This document shows positions 1 to 7,576 of a DNA stretch of 22,886 bases, in pieces; the stretch's first letter is position 1; every line of letters starts with the position of its first letter. A program made the translations under genes and the position numbers. The notes below the pieces were generated by a model. The model searched no databases. It saw nothing but the letters and a program-made list of their open reading frames with translations, and was not told the origin of the DNA. Source of the stretch: Chara braunii (lineage: Eukaryota; Streptophyta; Charophyceae; Charales; Characeae). The DNA lies in contig BFEA01000372.1 of NCBI GenBank assembly GCA_003427395.1, positions 1,266,699-1,289,584 on the forward strand. Reading direction: 5' to 3'.

Positions 1-24
1 GTTGGTTATGGCCCAGTGAAAGTC

Positions 25-62
25 CTGTCTCTTATACACATCTAGATGTGTATAAGAGACAG
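25..62. other. Nextera mate-pair junction adapter (artefact)
   Basis: A perfect 38-bp palindrome made of the 19-bp Tn5 mosaic end CTGTCTCTTATACACATCT joined directly to its reverse complement. This is the junction left by Illumina Nextera mate-pair circularisation and is not genomic DNA. The 24 bases before it and the sequence after it may therefore not be adjacent in the genome. An identical copy lies at 18921-18958. Confidence 0.97.
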
Positions 63-1046
63 GGGTAGGGGAGGAGGAAATGGAGCGGAAAGCTGGTCTG
101 ACAAGTTGTGAACTAAGTCGACTCAAAAATAAAATGCACCCTCAACGAAGGAATCAAGCGTCTTGACTGATTGACCGGTCACCAACAGAGGGTACTCCTC
201 CTTACTACTCCTTACCAATAGATGGAGCATCACCAGCTTTAACACGGTGAGAGTACGTAGGACAATCTGAGTTCAAATTGAAGAAGGGCAAGGGGTTGGA
301 GTGATGGACGGCAATGACTCGAACAAATCCAGATATGTTCACCAGCAGTTTGTCATGACTGTACTGGTTTTCAATGCACTAAATGCCAGTCAGTTTGGAA
401 TGTAATATGTATTATATATTGTGGTATACCAGGATCATGTGGAGGTCATCTACTGATCTAGGCGGCACGGAGTGCAAGAAGCGCCCTAGAAATCGAGGAT
501 GTAGGAAGAAGCAGAAGAAATGGAAACGCAAGAAACAACCGACCTACTGAGTGCGTTCTTATTGTAATCCCTTCTATTTTATTTTTTATTTTTTATTTTT
601 TTATAAAGCCCTTTTGCGAGTCCACTATCCCGGCGGTGGTAGGAGAACCGCCAGAATTGAGAGCTCGGCCAGCGGGCTGCTCCATCTATTGGTGTAATCC
701 CTTCTGACTTGCCGGTGGAAAAGGAGCCGGACTGATGTTCCCCAGAATGGAAAAGGATTAAAAAAAAAAAAAAAAAAAAAGAGGACCTGCTGGTGCAAAA
801 AGAATATATCTGGGCGAAAATTGAATGGAATGGAAACAGGACCTGAAACAAAGAAACCAAGTGCAAGTGGTTAAGGCAGGCATTCATGAAACTGTGGCAG
901 GGAAGAACATCAGGTGAGTTAGTGGCTTAGGTAAAACGATAGGAGGATGAGAAACACCCACAAGACTCAGTTTCAAGGACCAGACAAAATGGGAGTGCAG
1001 TTGGGAGTTTGGCCCTCGCTACATGGTAGAATGCAAGCCCCCATCC

Positions 1047-1048
<2 letters not shown>
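63..1048. other. Gene-free stretch with A/T homopolymers
   Basis: No convincing coding region or RNA gene is seen. It holds a T-rich run at 572-603, a 21-nt poly(A) at 760-780, and a perfect 15-bp inverted repeat (ACCAATAGATGGAGC at 214-228, complement at 679-693) with arms about 450 bp apart. The short open frames here read through homopolymer and have no domain features. The poly(A) could be the tail of an old retroposed fragment, but no body can be assigned. Confidence 0.5.
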
Positions 1049-1126
<78 letters not shown>

Positions 1127-1163
1127 CGCTCGCTCGCTCGCTCGCTCGCACGCACGCACGCAC
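1049..1163. repeat. Compound microsatellite (CT)n(CTCG)n(GCAC)n
   Basis: About 74 bp of CT dinucleotides change to CTCG tetranucleotides (about 1122-1149) and then to GCAC tetranucleotides ending near 1163. Open frames crossing it on both strands (Ser-Leu or Arg-Glu repeats) are products of the repeat, not genes. Confidence 0.97.
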
Positions 1164-1341
1164 AGGTGGTCATGCCATTGGGTGTCCATGGCTGAGTGGC
1201 TGTAGAGTGGGTTTTATGACTGTGTCAGATTAGTTTCTCAGGCTTACTGCCGTTCTTGTCAGGGGTTTGGACCTCTGACACATCTGCTGGCCGATGTGGT
1301 GAGTGACCGTGAGTCCTTATCCATCAGTCAAATGCATCCGG
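1164..1341 (+). other. Segment upstream of hammerhead copy 1, with hairpin and A-box-like motif
   Basis: Non-coding. TGGCTGAGTGG at about 1190-1200 resembles a Pol III A box. The 24 bases 1257-1280 fold into a hairpin (TGTCAGGGG with CCTCTGACA, one G-T wobble, 6-nt loop). The hairpin contains GGTTTGGACC, a poor B-box match lying too far (about 75 bp) from the A box for a normal tRNA. The segment leads directly into the ribozyme-like sequence at 1342, which is followed by a T-run at 1417-1424 that could act as a Pol III terminator. The promoter reading is speculative; the hairpin is directly visible. Confidence 0.35.
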
Positions 1342-1406
1342 GCCAGACTGTCTGTCCGGGTTCAACCTCCTGACGAGTTGGTGAAAGTCTGACGAAACGG
1401 TTTGGC
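1342..1406 (+). ncRNA. Decayed type III hammerhead ribozyme
   Basis: A hammerhead self-cleaving RNA cuts its own backbone after the nucleotide H17. The conserved core is present: CTGACGAG at 1370-1377 and CGAAAC at 1393-1398. Stem II is TTGG (1378-1381) with CTGA (1389-1392), including wobble pairs, closed by G1377-C1393. Stem III is unusually long: GCCAGACTGT (1342-1351) pairs over 10 positions with ACGGTTTGGC (1397-1406), putting the scissile bond after C1352. Stem I is damaged because TGTC is duplicated at 1349-1356 (GTCTGTC) and its 5' arm no longer matches CCTC. It is clearly related to the intact copy at 7521-7576 (shared GGGTTC loop region, CCTCCTGAYGAG and ACGAAAC). Probably inactive or very slow. 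Confidence 0.7.
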
Positions 1407-1816
1407 ACGGTCATGCTTTTTTTTAGTGTATAGCGAATATGACAACACATGCACAGAGTGAGAAAAGGGGGGCAGAAGAGTGAGGCAGGGACATCCTGGG
1501 GTGCCACATGGAGCCATCACACTCTGTGCCCCCCGTCTTCTCCTCCATCATTCTTCTCCTTCCTCTTCTTCTTCTTTCGTCCTCAAATGTCGGTGCACAC
1601 ACATGTGTTTGTGTGTGAGAGAGGGAAAAGAGGGGGAGAAGAGATTTGAAGGGAGAGGTCACATTATGGCATGCCACATGGCATTAGCGAACATGCCCCC
1701 CTCCCGGCCGGTTCGTCGTTGCTGCAATGTGGGATCTCCCTCCTTCCCCCTCCTCCTCCTCTCTCTCATGTACACACCGTGGATCTACTCATCTGGGTGG
1801 AAAAGGCTCGTAATGA

Positions 1817-1861
<45 letters not shown>

Positions 1862-1938
1862 TGTTTGTTTTCCTGTTGTTGTCTGTCCTCCTCCTGATTT
1901 TTTTCTAAGTGTTTTGCTTTCCCAAACTGAGCACCCTT
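1407..1938. other. Gene-free stretch before the LINE
   Basis: Starts with a T-run (1417-1424), followed by purine- and pyrimidine-rich low-complexity DNA (CTCCTT and GAGAGAGGG tracts) and a (CA)n tract at 1818-1855. Frames in this region (for example 1480-1908) are low-complexity and cross the microsatellite. No gene is supported. Confidence 0.5.
1818..1855. repeat. (CA)19 microsatellite
   Basis: An uninterrupted CA dinucleotide tract of about 38 bp, just upstream of the LINE insertion site. Confidence 0.97.
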
Positions 1939-1954
1939 AAGTAGTGACCCAACA
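1939..1954. repeat. Candidate left target-site duplication of the LINE
   Basis: AAGTAGTGACCCAACA lies immediately before the first LINE-coding sequence. AAGTAGTGCCAAACA occurs at 6825-6839 straight after the LINE poly(A). The two match except for one gap and one substitution. Part of the match (AA) could be poly(A), so the length of the duplication is uncertain. Confidence 0.6.
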
Positions 1955-2920
1955 TTGCGTACCTTCTCATGTTTTAGGAAAAGCCAGTAAAGAGCAGTCT
2001 CCAAATCACGGATTGTTCTGATTCTCCTATCAGAAGGGCTGGAAGGAGCTGTACAAGCAGCAGAAAAAATCTTCCCTAAAAGCCCTCTACCAGGCCTAGA
2101 CCATGCTATGTGCATAATCCTTCTCTCGTTCTCCAAAAAAACCGACCAAGGTAGAGGCTACTACAAGCTCAATACATCCTTGCTAAATATAGAGAGATTT
2201 AAAACTTACCTCAAGGATGTCTGGATCTTCTGGCGTCAACAGAAGAACCTCGTCCAGGATAACATAACATGGCTCAACAACGGTCTACTTTTTTTAGGCC
2301 GTAAATGCAATGAATATTCAAAGATTTTAGCAGCAGAACGCCATTCCAATGAATCAAGACTGTACCAATGGATCCAGGAATTGCAATCACTAGAAAATGA
2401 TCCCAACGATGAAGAGAATGATGAATTAATCGCACAAGAAATCCAGGAACTAGAAGATCGTCTCCTATCGCTCATGGAATATCGATGGCAAGGAACTAGG
2501 ATCAGGGGAAAGCTTCGAAAAATGGTCACTGAAGGTGGAATGAATGCAAGGTTTTTTGCCATGGCACGAGCAAGGACAGGGAGAACAATAATCAACGCTC
2601 TTGCACATCCCCTACGCCAAAATGAACAACTAGCAACATCCACAGCAGAATGTACCAAAATTGCAAGAGATTTTTTTAAATCCCTCTTCCTATCAGAGAC
2701 AGTAACCACACATATCAATCAACGAATCAAGGACATTGAGGATTTTCTTAAACCTTTGAAAAAATTGTTATCTAAATCTCAGAAGAACATACTAGAAAAA
2801 CCAATAACAAAAGACGAGATATGGACTGCCCTCATGCTCATGGAAGAAGGAAAAAAACCAGGTATAGATGGATTACCAAAAGAATTCTGGGAGTCACTCT
2901 GGGATTTCATAGCTCAAGAC
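1955..2920 (+). pseudogene. LINE ORF2 fragment: endonuclease tail, linker and start of RT
   Basis: One frame runs from about 1955 to the nested insertion at 2921, broken by a TAA at 1988-1990. SKSRI near 2000 and the GLDHA that runs into the ATG at 2108 correspond to the C-terminal end of an APE-type endonuclease, where SDH is usual. GRGYYKLNTSLL follows, the characteristic join between endonuclease and linker in these elements. Residues encoded at about 2200-2700 form the charged helical linker. PITKDEI and KKPGIDGLPKEFW (about 2800-2890) are the first conserved block of the reverse transcriptase. The ATG at 2108 is internal to the protein, not a true start. Joined across the insertion, the frame continues with LINFYHEVWTSGS encoded from about 3507. 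Confidence 0.88.
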
Positions 2921-2922
2921 TT
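2911..2922. repeat. Target-site duplication, left copy (nested LINE)
   Basis: AGCTCAAGACTT is repeated exactly at 3498-3509. It brackets the antisense insert, whose poly(T) begins at 2921; the last two T may belong either to the tail or to the target. Removing one copy and the insert restores the LINE reading frame across the site. Confidence 0.93.
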
Positions 2923-2965
2923 TTTTTTTTTTTTTTTCCAGCAGTTGATTGGTGAACCAACTGAG

Positions 2966-2996
<31 letters not shown>

Positions 2997-3497
2997 AAAG
3001 GCCCAGTGCCCAAGGCTGATATTATCAATATGATGATTGAGGTCGGGGTCTTCACAGTCTACCCGGGGGTAACCAGTGGGAACCAGCTTAGAACCTAATG
3101 AGTCAATTCTACAATGTTAAACAATTATCCACTGATCAATGCTCTAGTCGTCTGATATCCATGATCAACAGAAGGAAGTCAACTAGCATAGCACTTCTTC
3201 ACCCTTAATGGGTGTCAAATAAACATGAAATCCAAGCACTTTACTAGCTAACTATCCAAACCAAGCAAGGGTCACAATACAATTACTTGGAGGAGGGAAG
3301 AAATCAGGAAATTCGGCCATGGACTTTAGAGGAATAGAGGAGTCAACGGGGGTCCAATCATTAAAGACAAGCCGAAATTTTTTTTTAAGGGATTCCTGGG
3401 TTTTTACGTGTCCCCCTTCCCAAATTACTTTCCTCAGCCTCCCACCCTGATCACCTCCCAGCCAACTTCTGTTAAATTGATTAATGTGAACACAAAC
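2921..3497 (-). mobile_element. Nested 3'-end LINE fragment, inserted antisense
   Basis: An insertion of about 577 bp within the RT gene of the larger LINE. Read on the minus strand it is heavily 5'-truncated. It starts at about 3497, codes for the last 79 or so residues of a LINE ORF2 (3252-3488), has a 3' UTR of about 260 bp, and ends in two A-tracts (complement of T-runs at 2966-2989 and 2921-2937) separated by 28 bp. The double tail suggests a 3' extension or two rounds of tailing. It is flanked by the exact 12-bp direct repeat AGCTCAAGACTT. Its coding part resembles the end of the host LINE but the 3' UTRs do not, so it comes from a sister subfamily and inserted later. Confidence 0.93.
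3252..3488 (-). pseudogene. C-terminal end of LINE ORF2 (nested copy)
   Basis: An uninterrupted minus-strand frame of about 79 codons ending in TAG at 3252-3254. It contains WLGGDQGG near its start, then FNDW, a SIPL stretch, EFPDFFPP and a final LAWFG. The same landmarks occur in the same order at the C-terminus of the host LINE (about 6255-6478): WLGGDQGG, FNDW, SIPL, EFPDLFPP and SWFGLE. It lacks any start because the copy is 5'-truncated. No function is known to me for this C-terminal extension. Confidence 0.85.
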
Positions 3498-3509
3498 AGC
3501 TCAAGACTT
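3498..3509. repeat. Target-site duplication, right copy (nested LINE)
   Basis: Exact second copy of AGCTCAAGACTT (see 2911-2922), directly followed by resumed RT-coding sequence of the host LINE. Confidence 0.93.
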
Positions 3510-6478
3510 AATAAACTTTTATCACGAAGTATGGACTTCAGGCAGTTAGGAGAAATAGTGAGGCAAGGAGTCTTAACTCTACTGTATAAAAAAGGGGACA
3601 AATGTAACATTTGAAACTATCGCCCTATTACTCTCCTCTCAGTAGTATATAAACTTATATCCAAAGCACTCACGATCCGCCTGAATAAATATATTTCCGA
3701 TATTATCCACCCAACGCAAACCGGCTTCATTCAAGGAAACTATATCCAAGATAAAATCCTACTCATTAATGAGTTAGTCAAGCTATCTCGCCAATCCAAA
3801 CATAATGTTGCTTTCATCTTCATCGATTTTGAGAAAGCTTATGACCATGTGGATTGACTTTTCCTGGATAAATGTCTGGAGAAGTTCAATTTTGACCCAA
3901 ATTTTAGGAGGTGAGTTAAAATTCTGCACGAGGATGCCTTTACAAGAGTCATGGTAAATGGAAACATAGCCTCGACCATAACATTACAAAGATCAATTAT
4001 GCATGGCGATCCTATAGCCCCGCTCCTCTTTGTAATCATCATGGAAGCCTTAGCAGCTCACATTCGTCATCATAAAGACATTAAACGCATCCAAATTACA
4101 TCCATACCAGAGGATGCTATACCAGTATGTTCCCTTTTTGTTGATGATCTATCTCTTATGGTTGACGCCTCACATGAAAATCTTGAGGCAATACAACGAA
4201 TCATGGATGAGTTTTGTAAGATATCAGATATGAGGGTAAACTGGGGAAATAAAACCTTAGAATGGTGGATTCACTATCAAGGAGTTAGGCCACCAGAAAG
4301 ACCTATAATCAAATGGCTCCCTATTGATTCCCCAGTGAGGGTTCTTGGGATTTCTCTCTCAGCCTTAGGCAAACCAGCATCTAATAGCGAAGGAATTTTG
4401 AAACATGCAATCTCAAAACTGGAATTATGGAAGGATAAACATACCTCTTTGATAGGAAGATCGCTAGCAATTAACAACGTGGTCCTTGCCTCCATTTGGT
4501 ATAATCTGTTGTCTGGGCTCTTGACAAAACGTCCATTAAAATTGTGCAGAGACAGTTGATAGCATATCTTTGGCGAGGCAATCATGAATCCAAAAATGTT
4601 CTTAGTAGAGTGGCGTGGCAATCCATAATCCAACCTAAATCAATAGGTGGCCTAGGAATAATTGACCCCATTACTCAAGCAAAGACCCTCTCAATTCAAT
4701 GGATAAAACGCCTTCTCCTCAACCCCCAAACCCCATGGACTGCTCTGGCTTGTGAAAAAATTAGACGTCTTGCTCTCACTACCCCAGATGAGGTTGACCC
4801 CTTAATGTGGTTAGAGAATCGAGCATGGTCACTCCCAAGGATGTCCCCAAGGGAGACTCATAATCCACAGTTATCTGATCGTCAAGCAGCCAGAGGAAAC
4901 TTATCAAGAGATCCCTTCTGGATAGACCTCCTTAAAACTTGGAGGAAATTACCCATCCCAGATAAAGTAACTCTAGAGAGATGGGAAGAAGTTTGTCAGC
5001 AACAATTATTCAACAATATCCTAATCAGAGACTCCCAAGGCTGCACACTAAGTTGCACAGATTCTTCTTGGAAAGGATGGATTAAAAAGGGAGTAACGCG
5101 AATCAAGGATATCTGGAATAAAGAGACTAAGTACTGGATTGACCTCCCGAACCTCCATGGAAAATTGAGATATTGCCATCATCAGAAATAAGTTTTGGAT
5201 CAGATAATTGATATTATCCCCTTGGATTGGGTCAGGATTTTGATAAAAGAACCTACCCTCTTATCAAGCGACTGGGTATCCATATATGATCAACCAGGAA
5301 CGGTGGGGAAGATTAGTGAAGTACATTTGAATGGTGATGTACTAATAGAAGTCTACAATTTAGGGGAAGATGGTTTCATCACAACTTCTCATCACCAGAG
5401 TATGGGACTAATCCATAAAGACAGATTATTCAGGATTAGAGTATTAACGGTTAAAGATAGGTTGCTGGCTTTCAAACTTGACACACCCATATCCCATCTC
5501 CCCTTTGATCCAATAACTTGGGTCTGGTCGTCCAAAGTAAACCAAGGCCGCTCTCACACTCGGTCTCTTCACACCTTATCGGTTAAATCAACATATAGGA
5601 TGTTGCGCCTCATAATTAATATCAAGGATAAAGTTGAAGACCGATGGATGAGACAACTGAATGTAAACAAAGAAGAATTGCGTTCGGTTAAATGGTTTCA
5701 TTCAATTAAGGCTAAACCAACAAAAATAGCCTCCCTTCAATGGCAGATCGCCCACAGATGCTTACCAACAAATAACAGGATCATAGACAGAACGACACTC
5801 GAGCAAAGAGGTATAGCCTTCCCCTGGTGTAAATTCTGCAGATCCGTTTTTCCATCTAAACTAATCCCAGAGACCATTGAACATTTATTCCTACAATGTC
5901 CAGGTTCAGTTTGGCTATGGAGATGGTGGGACAGGATTTGGAATCAAATGGAAACCACCCAACCATGGCCATGGAACTGGAAGGCTCTCCTCCTTGAATC
6001 CTGGACCTCGTCAAGTGAGGATCTCTTCACAAATAACTTATTCACAATTGGAAGAAAGGCTGTCATATGGGCTATATGGGCTCGTAGGTGCACATTTGAA
6101 ATGGAAGATGCCCGCCTTGATGGGCTTGAATTCACAGATACCATCAAACAACACGTCCAACTGGAAATCCGCACTAAATAGGACTCACTGAAAGAAAAAC
6201 TCAAATTCTTATCAACAGAAAAGAATATTAAACAACATATAAAAATATTCAATCAAAACTGGCTTGGAGGGGATCAAGGTGGTAAAATAGGGCAGGTTAA
6301 ATGGAATGGTGTAACTAATAGTTCTCATGCTGAGCTCCCAAGGAACTATGTCTTACAATTTAATGACTGGAGCAACATTGATCCTTCTATCCCCCTTAGT
6401 CCTCTTTCTGAATTCCCTGATCTCTTTCCCCCATCCAAGCTGGCTTTAGCCCCTGCGTCATGGTTTGGTCTAGAATGA
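3510..6478 (+). pseudogene. LINE ORF2 remainder: reverse transcriptase, zinc finger and C-terminal extension
   Basis: Continuation of ORF2. RT landmarks: LLYKKGDK (about 3576-3600), NYRPITLLSVVYKL (3615-3656), QTGFIQGNYI, the first catalytic block IDFEKAYD (about 3823-3845), HGDPIAPLLF (about 4003-4032), and the active-site block FVDD (about 4138-4149, where most LINEs have FADD). After the RT come AYLWRGN (about 4562-4582) and WVWSSK...LSVKSTY (about 5519-5600). The zinc finger is C-X2-C-X14-H-X4-C, encoded at 5828-5899. The extension holds WLGGDQGG and FNDW and ends at TGA 6476-6478. Breaks: one base lost within 3541-3550, TGA at 3612, 3855 and 3912, a frameshift near 4515, TAA at 5189 and TAG at 6179. 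The protein cannot be made. Confidence 0.92.
5828..5899 (+). other. RT-associated zinc finger (zf-RVT type)
   Basis: Encodes CKFC, then a His 14 residues after the second Cys, and a last Cys four residues beyond the His (EHLFLQCPGSVWLW). All four metal ligands are retained even though the gene is dead. This finger lies downstream of the RT in many plant and algal LINEs and is thought to help bind the element's RNA or the target. Confidence 0.85.
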
Positions 6479-6683
6479 CCAATGGGATCCATACTGGTTT
6501 GATTTTCTTGGAACACAGTCCCAATTCTTGACGAATAGTATGGAAATGTCCAGGTTGCTAGAAGTAATTGCATATATGGCGCCCGAGTAGGGTGAAGAGG
6601 CAAACCTGACATTCCCGGATACCAAAGATCATCAGTCGCATTTTTCTATTTCAAACTCATAGTCTGTTCATTTGTCAAGATGC

Positions 6684-6771
6684 AAGGGACGCTGGACCCG
6701 ATTTCCAGCAGGTGCACCTGGTCATTCATGTTATATGTAAGGGACGTTGGACCCGATTTCCAGCAGGTGCA
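6684..6771 (+). repeat. 33-bp duplicated unit in the LINE 3' UTR
   Basis: AAGGGACG(C/T)TGGACCCGAT continuing to CAGCAGGTGCA occurs at 6684-6716 and again at 6739-6771 (period 55, one mismatch), shortly before the poly(A). Repeats in a LINE 3' UTR can mark the region recognised by its own RT; that role is inferred. Confidence 0.85.
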
Positions 6772-6802
6772 GCTCCCCACCAATGGAAGGAGCAAGTTTT
6801 TC

Positions 6803-6826
6803 AAAAAAAAAAAAAAAAAAAAAAAA
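6803..6826 (+). other. LINE poly(A) tail
   Basis: Twenty-four consecutive A directly after the 3' UTR, followed by the candidate right target-site duplication (6825-6839). It marks the 3' end of the element and confirms plus orientation. Confidence 0.9.
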
Positions 6827-6839
6827 GTAGTGCCAAACA

Positions 6840-7520
6840 GTCGGTGGTTCCTCGTTTGGAGTGCCAACTGCACTCTCAGGGGGGCCGCTCGGTTCGGGAT
6901 GTCTGTGTTGCCTGTAGGTGATGACGGATGCTTGTCGGAGTGTCTCCCTGGCTCAGTGGGTGGTGAGAACCAACAGTCTGTGGGGTTCACACGTGATGTG
7001 AGTAGATGATGTGCTGCTTTGCTCCGTGTTGGATGTGTGGACGACCCCGTCTGTGCTCCACCACTGTCTTGCTGACCTTTCTGTTTGCCTCGCAGGTCGT
7101 TCTTGACATGCTGCTGTCTTCGCTATGTGGTGTAGCCGGGTTGTGGTGTTGCCTTGTGCTTCGCTGCCTTGCCGCCCGTCCACTGGTCGTGCCTTCGGGG
7201 TCCTTTGCTTGCGTGCCCTGTTAGTTTGGTTGCCGTGTTGGGGTTGCCTTGTGCTCCTCAGCATGGTTGCTCTGTTACTTATCCGCTTGCCCTCTCGTCC
7301 CTTTGCGTGCGTGCCCTGTAATTTGGGTGTCGTGCTGCGAGTTCGGTGTGCCGTGTCGTTCCTTGTAATCGTTCTTGGCGTTGTGCAGCCGTGTTGCCTC
7401 TACTGTGTTGCCTGGTGCTCCGCAGGGTTGCTGCCCGCTGCTATGTTCCACTTGGGGACAATCTGCCTTCAACAAGGGTCAAAGGGTGCATGACCCAAAC
7501 CATCAATACGGGCATTCCGC
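6840..7520. other. A-poor, TGCCTTG-rich repeat DNA upstream of the hammerhead
   Basis: No real gene. The plus strand is strongly depleted in A between about 6990 and 7470 (a single A in 7141-7200) and carries repeated TTGCCTTGTGCT-like words. This makes long open frames of hydrophobic, Cys-rich peptide (for example 7125-7493) that are compositional. At 6949-6959, TGGCTCAGTGG matches a Pol III A box, and GGGGTTCACACG at about 6978-6989 is a partial B box about 30 bp on. GGGTC/GACCC at about 7480-7500 forms a short hairpin just before the ribozyme. The region 7000-8010 looks like a divergent copy of 9320-9870. Confidence 0.45.
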
Positions 7521-7576
7521 AGATTGTCGAGGGTTCGGCCTCCTGATGAGTCGGTGCAACTCCGACGAAACAATCT
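7521..7576 (+). ncRNA. Type III hammerhead ribozyme (complete core)
   Basis: A self-cleaving RNA motif with every invariant core nucleotide present. Stem III is AGATTG (7521-7526) with CAATCT (7571-7576). U7527-A7570 closes the core, and C7528 is the cleavage-site nucleotide (GTC triplet). Stem I is GAGG (7529-7532) with CCTC (7539-7542) around a 6-nt loop. The core CTGATGA (7543-7549) is followed by stem II, G7550-TCGG with CCGA-C7566, around the 7-nt loop TGCAACT, and then GAAA (7567-7570). Stem III is the open helix, so this is type III, the topology known from viroid-like RNAs and plant retrozymes. The two loops could form the tertiary contact that speeds cleavage. It is embedded in non-coding repeat DNA; a decayed relative lies at 1342-1406. 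Confidence 0.92.

Larger units (their letters stand above)
1955..6826 (+). mobile_element. 5'-truncated non-LTR retrotransposon (LINE, plant-type with RT zinc finger)
   Basis: A dead LINE copy of about 4.87 kb, including a 577-bp antisense insertion of a related LINE. In order it contains the last part of the endonuclease domain, a linker, the reverse transcriptase, a CCHC zinc finger, a C-terminal extension ending at 6478, a 3' UTR with a duplicated 33-bp unit, and a 24-nt poly(A) at 6803-6826. The 5' end is truncated inside the endonuclease, as usual for target-primed reverse transcription. It is bounded by a candidate 15-16 bp target-site duplication (1939-1954 and 6825-6839). ORF1 and most of the endonuclease are missing. 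Several stops and frameshifts show it is long inactive. The zinc finger and W...LSVKSTY motif are typical of L1-like elements of plants and algae; I cannot name the clade precisely. Confidence 0.93.

Noticed and set aside
947-1205. Open frames of Ser-Leu or Arg-Glu repeats on both strands
   Set aside because: They are translations of the CT/GA microsatellite and exist in several frames at once. The same reasoning excludes frames over the repeats at 8739-9254, 9765-9968 and 10953-11292.
3612-3914. Alternative genetic code or TGA readthrough in the LINE
   Set aside because: TGG is used for Trp throughout the same gene, only some TGAs sit at Trp positions, and frameshifts, TAA and TAG stops are also present. 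Decay explains it better.
7125-7493. 122-codon hydrophobic, Cys-rich frame, and the similar frame at 9354-9839
   Set aside because: The plus strand is A-depleted here, so stop codons are rare and Leu, Cys, Val codons abundant. Overlapping frames look alike and no domain or signal is present.
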